From: Zygnema cylindricum
Taxonomy: Eukaryota > Streptophyta > Zygnematophyceae > Zygnematales > Zygnemataceae
Assembly: GCA_037447655.1 (NCBI GenBank)
Contig: JBBHKE010000508.1
Span: 14,473-78,472, forward strand
Length of the DNA: 64,000 nt
Direction: 5' to 3'
Part shown: piece after piece, positions 20,801-31,554 of the stretch
Numbering within the stretch: position 1 is the first letter of the stretch
Layout: the number at the start of each line of letters is the position of its first letter
Translations under genes and position numbers: made by a program
Notes under the pieces: model-generated
The model's input: the letters and a program-made list of their open reading frames with translations, nothing else
Told to the model about the DNA's origin: nothing
The model's database searches: none

Positions 20801-21956
20801 AAGAGGGTAACTTTTAGGATAAAAAAATGGAGTAGGTCGGATGTTTGTCAACACTTCTAATGTTTGTTATTTAAAAAGCCAATTATCCATCTTTTGGATG
20901 ATCTGTGGCAGTCATTCTGTCCTTCAGTCACGTCTCCTTACAGCAGATCTGCACGGATCCATTATAACAGGTTCGTTTTATTCACTACATCTCTTTTTTT
21001 TCAGTTTATGAGAAACTCCATTTGTGAAGACGTGCTCCATATTGGCTGAAACAGTGTCGTGGAGAATGCCCTCACAGAATGTAGGATCCTGTTTTTTTTG
21101 CCCTCTAGAGATATTATTTTCCCTTTCTGATAAAATTGTATGGAACTCGGATCAGTTGTCAAGGCTACAGATCCGGCCATGATTGCGATTAATGGAATTG
21201 TGGTGAGAGAGAGTCAACGGGCTTTCCACGTCATAACGCGACAAGATACTCTGAAGAGTGAGCCTTCTTTGATCAGTTTTCTTTGTCTCTCGCTTAGCTT
21301 GGGGACGTTATGCGCTCTTTCTGACAATTGAAACTAAAGTTTAAGGAACGCCAAAAAGCGAACACTTTTTGATTGGTCTCCTTATTGCTTAGGCCGGGGT
21401 CATTCTAGACTCACTCTGACAAGAGCCACAACTTTATAATACATTAAATAGTGAACAATTCAATGATTGTTTTCTATGTATTGCTCAGGCTTGGGTCATT
21501 TTAATCTCACTCTAACAAAAAGACTCAAGTTTAGTTCACTGTAAAAAGTGAGGACTCTTTCGTCGGTCTCCTTATTGCTTAGGTTGCGATAGTTTCGAGC
21601 TCCTTCAACATTGAAGCTCAATCTTGGGATATAATTCTTCCTTACGGAAAATTAAATTCTTCCTTTTATCCGCTTAGCCTTTCTACTTTTGGAGATTTAT
21701 TCTGGACTTTTGTAAGCTCGGTTTCGCGTACAAAAGAGTTGCTGCCGTTTGTTTTGCAGAAATTGCTCTTTATAAATAGTATGTATTTAACTTTTTGTAA
21801 GTCCTGTCATTTTTTTTTTCCCTTATTGATGCAGTGGTTCCTAAAAAAGGTGCTGTGTTTATCTTTGAACTGAACAATTTCCGGGTAACTCTCTATGGAG
21901 ACCATTTAGAGGCAAGATGGGTCTCTCCTGGAGTAAAAAAGAACCAGGTCAAGTGA
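17832..21956 (+). CDS. POP4: RNase P/MRP protein subunit p29 (POP4/RPP29), at least six exons
   Basis: Exons 17832-18276, 19111-19196, 19363-19643, 19934-20002, 21156-21257 and 21835-21956 (stop 21954-21956) show the Rpp29 landmarks: LSLAEHRKLGTFCIPRELQK running through a splice into FELYECLHNLWERYV, then VVKATDPAMIAINGIVVRES, AFHVITRQDTLK, VPKKGAVFIFE and YGDHLEARW. The first four exons join in phase, as do the last two. One exon between 20003 and 21155 is needed to restore phase; 20971-21044 fits length and phase but would use a GC donor. Rpp29 binds the catalytic RNA of RNase P and MRP in the nucleus and serves tRNA 5' and rRNA processing. The N terminus is unusual: MASKNLSDAKRRRLEALEKK, then about 60 residues rich in Arg-Thr-Asp repeats. 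The chosen ATG at 17832 opens this basic region; an in-frame ATG lies at 17784. Confidence 0.8.
18222..18450 (+). repeat. duplicated exon end plus donor in POP4 (period about 167 bp)
   Basis: GAAATAAAAACTGGCACAAA and the donor-bearing CATGTTAGTTACTCAC (18228-18290) recur as GAAGTAAAAACTGGTACAAA and TATGTCAGTTGCTCAC (18391-18455). The first copy is the working end of exon 1. The second sits in the intron and would bring a stop if spliced in. Confidence 0.75.
19206..19305 (+). repeat. CT/CCT microsatellite in POP4 intron 2
   Basis: Runs of CTCTCTCTC and CCCCTCCCC. They could serve as the polypyrimidine tract for the acceptor at 19361-19362. Confidence 0.8.
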
Positions 21957-22770
21957 ATCAGTCAGAATGGACCAACTTGCGGGGGAAGAGCCAAAATGTG
22001 TTATGAAGTGCGCGTTTTAAACATTGGAGTGTTGATTGTTTGTCATTAATCGAGTTCTCGGAAGCATAGAAGTGACTCGAATCGGTGTGATTGGCTGGCC
22101 ACGTCTTCTCTAAATCAAGAGATTGAGGTGAGTTTTTTTTCATGGAAAGGGTGAATGTTAGATAATGGGGTTAATATTCTGGGGGGCGTTAACAAGAGGT
22201 GAACAGATTCTGGGCTAAATCTACGGTTGATGCATTATGTTTTTTGATGTATCGTTTAGAAAGATATGGAGCTGACTGATCAACATATCGGTTCGATATT
22301 CAATGTTTGACCATTATTTGGAAAGGTTTTTTCGGGTGTCATTGGGTTAATTGAGCACCCATTGAGTAAGAATACTAACTAAGTCTCACTTGAACAATTG
22401 GGAGGAACAATTAGAATTGTGGCAGGTACAAAATTTACATACTTAGTGCTACGCAATGCGGACTGGAGTATCGCTATGAGAGTTGATGTTCTTTTTGCCA
22501 ATTTAATATATTTTTCTTCGTGCACACTTGCTCTTGGAGATCGCCAACCCGGAGTTTTAAAACGTGGTATTTAATAAACCATAGTAAATTTCCGAATTTT
22601 TGAAGTACAATATGGAGTATAATCGACACACCTCAATGTTGACGTCAAACTTAGGACTTTTGAGTGTCTTTTTAATGTCTTGCAGAAAAAGGTTTTATTT
22701 ACGTCACTGTGACGTTAATAATGAGGAAAGTCATAATGTTAGTTCTTTCGTAGAGAAGTCAGTTTATTTA
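21957..22770. other. POP4 3' flank, no gene recognised
   Basis: AT-rich with no long frame. A CTTCGTGCACACTTGCTCT stretch at about 22514-22533 belongs to the dispersed sequence also seen near 7709 and 23372. Confidence 0.4.
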
Positions 22771-23033
22771 AAGGTGTTCAATCCTACACATCCATTTCAC
22801 TAAAATGCAGCCTTTCATTTATCCTCTATTACCTCGAAAGTAGTGCAAAATCCAACAAAAACATGCCTCTTGATTAGGTAAACCGCCAAGCAACCACAAA
22901 ATGCCACCAACCACTATTTTAGTTTTTGTAAAAAGGTGAAATATAAAATTCCCGGCTAAAATGCGATTAAAACCTAAATACTTCTAACCGCATAAAAAAA
23001 CATAAATGCCGGTAACAATAAATGATGTACATT
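22771..23033 (+). repeat. dispersed repeat D, copy 1
   Basis: AAGGTGTTCAATC..ACACATCCATTTC, then GTGCAAAATCCAA and AACCACTATTTT, match 24832-25033. Beyond that the match resumes at 25618-25670 (GCATAAAAA.CATAAATGC). Copy 1 is thus the form without the insertion that splits copy 2. Confidence 0.75.
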
Positions 23034-23034
23034 A

Positions 23035-23241
23035 CACTGTGAATCGCTTTTAAAGTAAATAAATTATTAACGTCAGGTTTAGTTGTAATTCAGTTCCAAA
23101 TGATGTGGCTGACTTTAAACCATATTACCAGGTATCCTTAAGAAAAAAAACAGTTAGTGTTATTAATACTACGTTGTGGTCAAAGGTAAATAAAAACCGG
23201 CATTGAATCAGTGTTATTAACGCTAATAGTGGTTCGTGGTG
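23035..23241 (+). mobile_element. TA-flanked MITE, copy 4 (207 bp, diverged)
   Basis: Left end TA-CACTGTGAATCG at 23033, right end AACGCTAATAG..GTGGTG-TA at 23242. The length resembles the deleted copy 2. It abuts dispersed repeat D. Confidence 0.6.
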
Positions 23242-23560
23242 TACTTTACTGCTACAAATTAGTGCGGACAGTTGGAAGGAGTATTGTACTTTAGTGCTAT
23301 GTAGTTCAGACAAGAGTACACCTTGTATCGTTATTATCGTTAATGTTTTTATGCCACTCGATCAACTTTTCTCCGTGCACACATGCTTGATTTCCGCTGG
23401 AGAACGCCAGTTGGTGCACAAAGAAAAGCTGATTTAAATGGCAAAAAAACCTTAACATAATAACGTTACACGGTAAACATTGCTTTCATGCTACGTAGTC
23501 CGGATCGGATTTTGGTCCGCAAGAGTACATACTATATAGTGTATTCTATATGCTGTATAG
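23242..23560. other. repeat-rich interval with a MITE left end
   Basis: TA-CACCTTGTATCGTTATTATCG at about 23314-23336 is a further left terminus of the TA-flanked family, followed by CTCCGTGCACACATGCTTG. No clear right terminus was found. No gene. Confidence 0.45.
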
Positions 23561-24031
23561 CAGTGTTGTGTATCGATAGCCTCTTCCCGATAATCGATAT
23601 ATCAGTAAGGAAACTATGCCAATAAAAAATTATCGCGATAATTGTACGGTACACAGCGTACACCTGTACTGTTTTGGTCCTGTACTTTTGGTCTTAACAT
23701 GTACAAATATTTTGAACTGTTTCGGTCCTGAACTTTTGGTCTTATAAAGTACGGATTTTTTGTGCGTAAGTTCTGTGCAGTCTGTACTGTAGTTGAGTAT
23801 TTTCGTTCTACAAAGTACGCCCCGAGTTGTAATACGTGACAAAACATGCTATATACTATTTACACTAAAATTCTATTTAATATATAGGGTAATACCATAT
23901 ATTTACATATATATCAGCAATAATAAATTTATTCATCCCTTAGCGATTTATCAGGCACCCTTGTTGTTCGATAACCGTGATAACGGTTATCGAAATTATC
24001 GCGATAGGAAATTTACCGATCCACAACACTG
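23561..24031. mobile_element. hAT-like non-autonomous element (471 bp)
   Basis: Starts CAGTGTTGTG and ends CACAACACTG. The 8-bp flanks CTGTATAG and CTATACAG agree at 6 of 8 positions. Subterminal regions are full of TATCGATA and CGATAAT motifs, as in hAT transposase-binding zones. No transposase frame. Confidence 0.65.
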
Positions 24032-24831
24032 CTATACAGTAAATACAAATAACTTGGTGGTAACAATTTATTTCGTCATCCTGCAATATAGTGAACCTTT
24101 TTGCTGTAATCGATCATATTGATACAAAAAATGGTGCAAGAGGTGTGAACTTGATACACAACACTACATTTTCAGTCTAGTTTTCAGTCTTAGAGACAGA
24201 TGACAATTGTTGCGATGATTGTTGTGAAGAAAAATTGACGGCAAAAGTTGCTTAGAAAAGTAGTATTTACTAGTGGTCTTTCTTACTGCGTTTGAATGTG
24301 CAATTGTGGTGCGTAACAGGGAAACGAGTCAACGCCAAAGATGGATACATGGTGATGTTGGAAGCTACACCATTTTATGTCCTTGGGGTAAATGGTCCAA
24401 AGAAATTGAAAGTAGAAAAATATTATGGCCAAGAGAAAATGAACATTATAGTGCAGGTGATTTTGACTGTTGACAAATTGGCGGGAAGGGTGTGTGAATA
24501 GGTCAATTGGATGTATTGTAACTTAGGCCATTACCAACTCATTTTACAACTTAAGTTTCCGCTTTTGTTGTGTCGTGATTAGTGGTGTAGAATTGTCGTG
24601 CTCAAAAATATTGTATGGGTTTGAGTTAACATTTACTAAAAAAGAAATCGTTATGTTCCAAACTTTGTTGCACATTGAAAAAAACGCGGTAATATTTTCG
24701 CATGTGTTCGCAATTGCAATAAAGTATTTTATGAAGAAGTTATGTCGATTGGTCTTTGGTTTCGTCTTCAATGCAATAACGTGTCATCTAGAGTTGCGAG
24801 ACATCCACTACGTCTCACCATTAGTGTGATT
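24032..24831. other. interval with an unrecognised 69-codon frame
   Basis: The frame at 24292-24501 (residues such as CVTGKRVNAKDGYMVMLEA) follows a possible acceptor GTAACAG at 24314-24320 and could be an exon or a decayed transposon piece. I recognise no family. Nothing else is supported. Confidence 0.3.
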
Positions 24832-25033
24832 AAAGGTGTTCAATCATACACATCCATTTCTCGAAAATGCAACCTTTCATTTACCCCAAAAGTGGTGCAA
24901 AATCCAATAAAAACATACCAGTTTAATTAGGTTTTACTGATTTTGTTGATGTGCATTTCAACCACTATTTTCACTTTTGTGAAAAGGTGAAACAAAATGT
25001 CACCGTTAAAACGTGGTTTAACTTGTTTCACTA
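24832..25033 (+). repeat. dispersed repeat D, copy 2 (left part)
   Basis: Matches 22771-22975. It is interrupted after 25033 by MITE copy 5; the remaining part continues at about 25618-25670. Confidence 0.7.
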
Positions 25034-25613
25034 CACTGGTTATTGTTATTAGTGTTAATAACACATTTTTTTTGGCTCAAAATCACAAATTAGTGGTATT
25101 AACATTAAAATAGATTTAATCGCTAATAGGGAAAGTTTTCAATTAGGGTTAACCACATTATATTACGTTCGTAAAAAATAGCGTTATGTATGACAAGTCT
25201 ATTTTTGTACAAAATGTCCTTGGAACTTCTCATTTTTACACCACTAGATGTGTTTTCGCGTGTAAATTAAAATTGAATAGCCGTTGAGAGTAAGAAATAG
25301 CGCGAACACTACTTAACATAAAGCATGAAGTAGCGGAAAGTCAGGAAAAAAAATTGTTAAATTTTACTCTAATCTAACGATATCCCAAACCCTTCTAAGT
25401 ACATATCTTGACAAATGATGTCAAAGTAGTGCACTTGAAATAGTATTGATGCCAGCTCAGCATGAACGCTACAAATTCGACTCACAAATTGGCATAAAGT
25501 GTCAAAATCAACGGATGTTTTTTCCTCTTAGATACATATACACAAAATAGCATTATTAAAATTAAATTAGCGTAAACGTTAATTGTTTTTAACGTTGATA
25601 ATGATGAGCGGTG
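25034..25613 (+). mobile_element. TA-flanked MITE, copy 5 (580 bp, diverged)
   Basis: Left end TA-CACTGGTTATTGTTATTAGT, right end AACGTTGATAATGATGAGCGGTG ending at 25613. The right TA has become TG. It splits dispersed repeat D, and copy 1 of that repeat shows the empty site. Confidence 0.65.
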
Positions 25614-25905
25614 TGGCTTAATGCCTAAAATTATCGCATAAAAAGGCATAAATGCTGATAGTGATAAATGGGGCCGACTTTATTAAAAAGCGCGATGGTA
25701 AACCATCTGAGTCCATATGAACAAAAAGAAGTAGCATTGCTAAAACTGAAAAAATCACATGACTACGGAAGAAACAAAGAGGAAAATGAAGGCAAAACCG
25801 ACGAAAATACGAAAGAATGGCAGGGAAATCAAAAACACCCTAAAATGCAAATCCTCGTAAACAAAACATCAAAGGAAAAAAACTAACACCAACATAACTA
25901 AAAAT
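25614..25905. other. tail of repeat D and A-rich stretch
   Basis: After the repeat D tail comes a purine-rich 72-codon frame (25668-25886) of Lys/Glu/Asn composition with no recognisable family. It lies just beyond the 3' end of the reverse-transcriptase remnant. Confidence 0.4.
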
Positions 25906-28299
25906 CTACGGAAAGCAACCATGTAAGTCCCCGAATCTCGAAGGAGCACGAGGAGGAAGTTTTGGAACACGCCGTCGATCAATAACTGCAATAGACGACC
26001 GAAGTAATATAGAAGCCAACACACGTTGTAGAGCCACGGAAAAACGTTGACGGAAAAAGGAACTAAGGACTGAAATAGAAAGGCTCATAGGTCCCCGCCT
26101 CTCGAACAAGCGCCGACCACAAGTATGGAAAAACTCGTCCAAAGCCACACCCACACAACCAAATATCTCTCGCCATCGGAATGAAGCCATCCATAGCGTC
26201 GCGATAGACATAATCACACTCTTTTTTAGCCGCGTCACGGGCGGCCACTCCCCCATGCCGAGCTGCTTGGGTGACGACTGTAGTAGAGGTAGGGTTCGCC
26301 AAAATAATATCACCAAATGTACGACGCGCACCAACAAGTAATACAAGGTCAATCCGACGCGAAAGAATAATGTGAGAGACCTTATGACGAACATAAAATC
26401 CCCCATCAGAAGCGATAATAGCAATGGTGTCTCAAATCGTGTCGTGCGCCCAAATCAACTCGCCCCTGTAGGAGCAACGAAGCAAATGGACCCCGTCGGG
26501 CTCAAGAACGTGGCCACATGAGCAAACGAGTGAGCCAAGCAAAGGTGGGTGAGGGAGGACAAGCCGGAACCTAAGGGCCGTCGCGAACTAAGCCGGGGTG
26601 AAATGAAGAGTAGATAAAATATGGACAGCCAATAGCCAAGCTCCAGAGCTAGGTCCACGATAAGACATGAAGCGTGCAGGCAAAGAATCGGAAGGAAGCG
26701 CCTCGAGAAGCTCAGACTTAATAATGGCAACAACCCGATCAGAAATGGATTCCTGAACACGTGCAACTGATGTCGTAACAAGAGTGGAAAAAATCGGCAT
26801 GTCCTTTATAACAACCGGATTAAGAGAACCTGATGCATCCAAAAGGGAATCGTTGGAAGACGAGCTCACCATGTGAAACACGGGGAACCACGACCGCAAG
26901 AATAAGAGTGTCCCCAGCCATAAAACAAGAGATAATAATGGAAGCAACAAGGCACCAACTTCCAAAATAGGCGGCTGGAGCAACACGCGCCGTCGAGAGT
27001 AAACCTAAACCTCCAGCCGAGACAGGAAGAGAGACTTGAATGCGTGCCGCAGTCACAGACTCGCGATCAAAAGCTCCACGGCCCAATAAATTGCGGAGGA
27101 CATCCATAAGACGATCGTCGAAAGCACAAAGCGAGGACACAAAGAATGGGGTGGGAGGGGAAGTGCGAGTAAGGTAGGAGGGCCACTGGGGGAAACATCG
27201 TGTCAGAAGAGCTAAGGCCGCCTTGGGATCTGAAAGGTGAGGAACGTCGTCAACGTGGGACAAATCTGTTTGAAGAGCAGAATTGAGGAATTTCGTGATG
27301 TATGGATCGGAACTAAGCGGGAAACCCAACACACGAATGCCTTCGGAAGGAGGAGGGGTCTGAAAACCAGGAGGGGGAGTGAAAGGAGGAGGAATAAGAC
27401 GTGGGGACCAAACAACACACTTTGAAGGTTGGACCGAAAGATTGAGTTCGGCCAACCGAGCCTTGAAAAAGTTATAGGCCGGTATAACTTGGTCTTAAGG
27501 ACCAATAATGTGTGTGTCATATGTAACTGAGGGGAAGAGGCAAGAAGGGTAAGCACAAGCGGAAGCTCGAAGAGCACAGTAATTGGTAAGGGCAAACAAA
27601 GGGCCCCATAGAGGATCGCCCTGACGAATGCCAGTCGTGGAGGAAAGTGGGACCAAATCATCATCCGACGAGAAAGAGAGGCTTCTTCTCAGAAAATAAA
27701 AGGCTCTCACTAAAAAAAATATATGGACAATCGGGGAAGGTGCAGCCATAAGCTTCGAAAAAATAGCATTCCGATCCACGGTATTAAAGGCATTAGAAAC
27801 ATCCATTTCGAGGACAAACCAATCCGGATGGGCATCTAAACAAAGCCCGGATCCCGTGTACCACGGCCTCACAACCCCCCGGGGTTGCCACTCCGAACTG
27901 ATGAGGAGAGAAATAATCATGAAAAGCGGGCTGGAGCTGGATGCAGATCGCACGGGCCACTAATCGGTACAATACCTTGCCCACTACAATAGGACGGATT
28001 CCCTTATTGGGTTTGGTAACAGCTACGAGGCGGGACGATGTGAGGAGATCGGAAATACGAGAATGGAGAGTGCCAGCCGCAATAAGAGAACATACTCGAA
28101 AAAATATATCAAAGCCCCGAGCACCAGATTTCGGAGGAAAAATGTCGTAAATAACTCATAAAATGTGCCTGAAGGACCCCTAGCTGAAAGATGTGGAGAA
28201 GTCGTAAGGGCTTTAACTAAACAGTCTCGATCTAAAAGAAAACAATTTGTCGGCTTGAAGGTGTGAATAGAGGGGGATTGAGGGGTAGGAGATGGCGGA
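25906..28299 (-). pseudogene. non-LTR-type reverse transcriptase with possible restriction-like endonuclease domain
   Basis: Fragments in several minus frames read in RT order: LSARGPSGTFYELF (about 28200-28160), a region before VLYRLVARAI, HQFGV..GGCEAVVHGIR, VLEMDVSNAFNTVDR, GIRQGDPLWGPLFAL, a YDTHIIGP remnant of the FADD/YxDD box, LNLSVQPSKCVVWSP, and GGLGLLS. The C-terminal part (26424-25980) has ARRTFGDIILANP and, about 25 residues on, ARDAAKKECDY, which looks like a PD-(D/E)XK nuclease core. Frameshifts and stops separate the pieces, so it is dead. The 5' part is cut by the LTR at 28300. Confidence 0.72.
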
Positions 28300-28656
28300 T
28301 GTGAAACTCTGAGACCTTCATAAGTCCTCAGAGTGGACATCTTCCAAGAAGCCTCTAGGATAACCCTAACCCTTTTGTGTTTCAGCAAAAATAACTGCCA
28401 CCCTCGCAAACAAAAACTGACCAGCTTCACCCCTGTGAAGACAAGACTCCTTTGAGTCGATAGCAAAAAGAATCTCTGAATTTGCTCCCATGAGCAGTAA
28501 GTTATGGAGGGTCAAAGTTGACCTTTTGTACAGAAGCTCTTTGGGGGAGAGGGTCCTGTCTTCTAATTTTTCTAAGTCCTATCTCTTTCACAGACTCTAT
28601 GTACTGATGTATGGAGCCAATCAGATCACAGTTCCGTACACAAAAGTACAGCTGCC

Positions 28657-28692
28657 GGTGTACTTTATGTACGGACATTGTACGACATGGCC
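28657..28692 (-). promoter_or_regulatory. conserved CGTACA block, LTR family 2 copy 1
   Basis: On the minus strand CATGTCGTACAATG is followed by TCCGTACATAAAGTACAC. GTAC is the core of SBP-box factor sites (TNCGTACAA), which makes a plant transcription-factor site possible. Nine LTRs in this window carry a version. Confidence 0.5.
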
Positions 28693-29066
28693 TAAATGTC
28701 GACACATGTCATATCCGGATTCGGTGCCGAAATCTCCGGAGATACCACGATCTAATGTAATTTCGCCACGTGACATCTGACGTGGCGATGACCACAAACC
28801 GCCAAAATCTTCTTCCGCGATCTCGGTGCTAATTCCGGCCGTCTGATTATATTCACATTTAATCGTAGCCGTAATAAATACATGCGCGGTATTCGTTTCG
28901 CTAAAGAAATAAATTCGCGGTATTGATTTCTTATCCGTACCGTAATCCGTACTTTTACATTACCGGATCTATGTATCTCGTAAACAATTACAGTTAAATG
29001 AATTATCCTACGTGGAAATGTTTAATTAAATATCAACCCATATAGTACGTAACACTAGTTAAAGAC

Positions 29067-29148
29067 CTAACGGCTAAGGCTACCGGCTACCGGTTGTCTG
29101 CCGTCCGGTAGGTACCAGGATCAAATCCTGTGGCCGGCATATACCTTT
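29067..29148 (+). other. tRNA-like module in LTR family 2 copy 1, antisense
   Basis: CTAACGGCTAAGGC resembles an A box. CCAGGATCAAATCCTG forms a T-arm-like stem with a B-box-like loop, then CGGCA and the run CCTTTTAG. It reads opposite to the retroelement. The B box is weaker than in the other families. Confidence 0.5.
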
Positions 29149-29354
29149 TAGTAAATAAACCCCTAACTAATATATATTTCCTGTAAACCTCTGGATAGCT
29201 TAGGTAGCCATGGCTCTAACTCCCTCTCCAATATCTCAGTGACTGCGACAAGTTTGAGAGTTGGAGAGAGAAGTTAGAGGTAGACTGCCTCGGCTTCTTT
29301 CTATATTTCTTTTTAGACCTAGAAAATACTTTAAATGGACCATTAATTTCTACA

Positions 29355-29813
29355 GCCATAGTTCCCCCCGAGTGTTTGTAGTCCCATATCTTTCCAGCCA
29401 ACAGGGGTTCTTCTTGAAGATTCGCCCCGCGTATTTGTAGTCCCATATCTTTCCCGCCAACAGGAGTTCTTCCTGAACATTCGCCTTCTCATAAGAAGTC
29501 TTCAAAGACTTCCATATGCCGACTGCCTTTTTCATTTTGATCTGTGACATGACCATGTTCTCAGGGTGTTCCGGGCTTGTGAATTCTTTTTTGCCCATGT
29601 TAGATTAGCTTCATCGAGTGATCCATCCAAAATATTAAGTAGACATGCATTTTCAAAATGTGACTCAACCATGTCCGCCCAGTAAGCATATTTCTGTCCA
29701 TTAAATATAGGAATTTTTGAAGACATGCCTATAACCCGTTGTTCTATGACAACTGGTGCAGGTGGAGCTGCAACAGTAGTAGTAGAAGTAGTGATAACTA
29801 AACAAAAGGTTTT
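29355..29813 (-). pseudogene. Copia gag fragment (element C1)
   Basis: The minus strand reads IPIFNGQKYAYWADMVESHF, a Copia gag N terminus (UBN2-like), preceded by a Thr/Pro-rich leader. A shifted frame (VGIWKSLKTSYEK) follows. Within it a 58-bp unit (FTGG-like AGKIWDYK coding) is tandemly duplicated at about 29375-29490. It ends abruptly at the LTR edge at 29354. No zinc knuckle remains. Confidence 0.65.
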
Positions 29814-30200
29814 GAAGTAGTCCTCTCAAACATTGTATTTCACCACAGTATAGATTCTGACTCACAAGTCCAAATTACACAAAACTCAACATACAATATA
29901 CTCAGAATAGACACTGTCAACTCCCAAAGTTAAAGCCAAATTGACCCAGTAAACCATAAGATACAAGAGCTGCAAGTTTCCCAAAAACCGCCTTTAGATT
30001 CCCTTATCCCAAAATTGGATACAAAATATTTCTAAGTCCTAAACTTTATACAGTGAAAGAGTGTCTACTGCTCATTAGCCAATCAGGAGTCAGTATCCGT
30101 AATAGTGGTCGTGTTATGTACTACGACAAAGTACGCTAACGTACTTCAAAAAACCAAATTGCAACTAGCCTAAAACTAAATAGTGAAACACTATTTGCTA
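29814..30200 (-). mobile_element. LTR fragment, family 4
   Basis: CTCCCAAAGTTA, ATACAAGAGCTGCAAG and TTTCCCAAAAAC match the solo LTR at 53546-54930 (CTCCCAAAGTTACAGC, GAGTTTCCCAAAAACAGC). Only the first third or so of that LTR is present. Boundaries are approximate. Confidence 0.55.
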
Positions 30201-30202
30201 AT

Positions 30203-30464
30203 CCACTTGATGAACGTGTTTCTTCCTTGCAGCGGCTATTTTCATAATCATTCTTAGAGAGTCGAATTTCCCAACGGGAGCATATGTCTCCGTGTAATCA
30301 ACCCCTTGCCTCTGCTGAAATCCTTTGCATACAAGTCTCGCCTTATATTTTACTACTTCACCTGATGCACCAGTTTTAGTTTTGAAGACCCATTTCGCGT
30401 CAATCGTTTTCTTCCTGAAATTCTATGGGCTCCATTGCCCACAGAATTCGCAGATCCAAAAGAA
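30203..30464 (-). pseudogene. Copia reverse-transcriptase N-terminal fragment (element C1)
   Basis: The minus strand reads DAKWVFKTKTGASGEVVKYK, then ARLVCKGFQQRQGVDYTETY and APVGKFDSLRMIM, the start of the Copia RT domain. It stops at HVHQVD, before the catalytic Asp boxes, where the family-4 LTR fragment begins. It is thus a truncated piece. Confidence 0.75.
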
Positions 30465-30914
30465 GCTAATCTAGATAGTGCTGACCCCAAGTTGATATAA
30501 ACCCAAATGAATGATCCCTTGACAATTAGAACCCCAATACACCTTCACCCCTGTGAAGAGAAGACCTTTTGTGTGCTCAGTTCCACCAAAGAATGCAAAG
30601 CATGAATATGTGTTTTGGATAATATTCCCCACTTTGACTTTCCCACTGAATAAGTGCCACCCTGGCACGCAACGACTCTTACCGACTTCACCCTTGTGTA
30701 GCTTGGACTCTTGTGAGTCCGCAGCAAAAAGAGTCACTGAATTTGCTCACCCGAGCATTAAGTTATGGCTGGTCAAAGATGACCTTTATAGTTACAAGCT
30801 CTTTTAGAGAGAGGTATCTAAATATCACTAATTCTTGGTTTGCCTACTCACGACTACCTACTACTAAACCCTAGTTCAATAGGAACACTATATATTACAA
30901 GAAGGTACGATGGG

Positions 30915-30952
30915 CGATGTACTTATTGTACGGCCATTGTACGACATGGTCT
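30915..30952 (-). promoter_or_regulatory. conserved CGTACA block, LTR family B copy 1
   Basis: Minus strand: ACCATGTCGTACAATGGCCG then TACAATAAGTACATC. Two CGTACAA motifs 12 bp apart and a third GTAC. Confidence 0.5.
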
Positions 30953-31273
30953 ACAGGTAAGATTTGCCAAATCAGGAGCCATGGTTCCTCCTCCCATCTT
31001 CTCCAATATCAAATAATGTGGCGCCACGTGGCACCGCGTGAGGCTATCCCCAAAGGCCGCCGAAAGCTTATTGTGGGTGGCGGCTGTAATGGTGGTCGTC
31101 CGATCAGTTGTATTTATACGGCTACGATTCGCTTCCATGCATGAATTGATTATTGCGCGTGCGGCTTTGATTCGCTTCCATGCATGAATTGATTAATGCG
31201 CGTTTTCGTTAGTCTGTTGCGAATTAGTCCTTTACATTAATAACTATATAAGCGTGAAACATATCATGTGTAT

Positions 31274-31360
31274 CGTTTCGTTAGTGCCTTAATGGATAAG
31301 GCGTATGTCTATATATTAATCTGCAGACCCTGGTTCAAATCCGGTCAGATGCACTATTTT
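31274..31360 (+). other. tRNA-like module in LTR family B copy 1, antisense
   Basis: GTGCCTTAATGGATAAGGCG matches the D arm of Arg-type tRNAs, with a GCCT/AGGC stem. The B box is GGTTCAAATCC (31332-31342), followed by CTATTTTAC, a T4 run. The anticodon arm does not fold well, so I do not call a functional tRNA. Confidence 0.65.
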
Positions 31361-31554
31361 ACTAAAACTAGTAAAATACCTTCTAATTCATTCTGCCTCC
31401 TACTAAATGACGCAGCAGCCATGGCCTGCCTTTGGTCCTCTCTTTCTCTCTCTTTACATTCTAACTAAAATATAGAAGTGAACTATTAATTACCTTTTTC
31501 CAACACTCTATTTATTTTTCCAATACAGACCTCGAAAATACATAAATTTCAACA

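Larger units (their letters stand above)
28300..29354 (-). mobile_element. LTR, family 2, copy 1 (1055 bp)
   Basis: Plus-strand ends TGTGAAACTC and TTCTACA; the same length and end sequences as the solo LTR at 38667. The flanks (GCGGA, GCCAT) differ, so it is not a clean solo insertion and may be one end of a rearranged element. Orientation is inferred from family-2 homology to minus-strand Copia elements. It joins a reverse-transcriptase remnant on one side and a Copia gag on the other. Confidence 0.8.
30575..31554 (-). mobile_element. LTR, family B, copy 1
   Basis: The right end TTTCAACA at 31547-31554 is the complement of an LTR start TGTTGAAA. The left limit is approximate and rests on alignment with the family-B LTR at 51242. 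It includes the CGTACA block, the tRNA-like module and AGCAGCCATGGC. The last 193 bp are identical to the copy ending at 36805. Confidence 0.7.

Noticed and set aside
31274-31352. Functional tRNA-Arg gene
   Set aside because: D and T arms are convincing, but the anticodon arm and acceptor stem do not pair, and the sequence is embedded in an LTR with related copies elsewhere.
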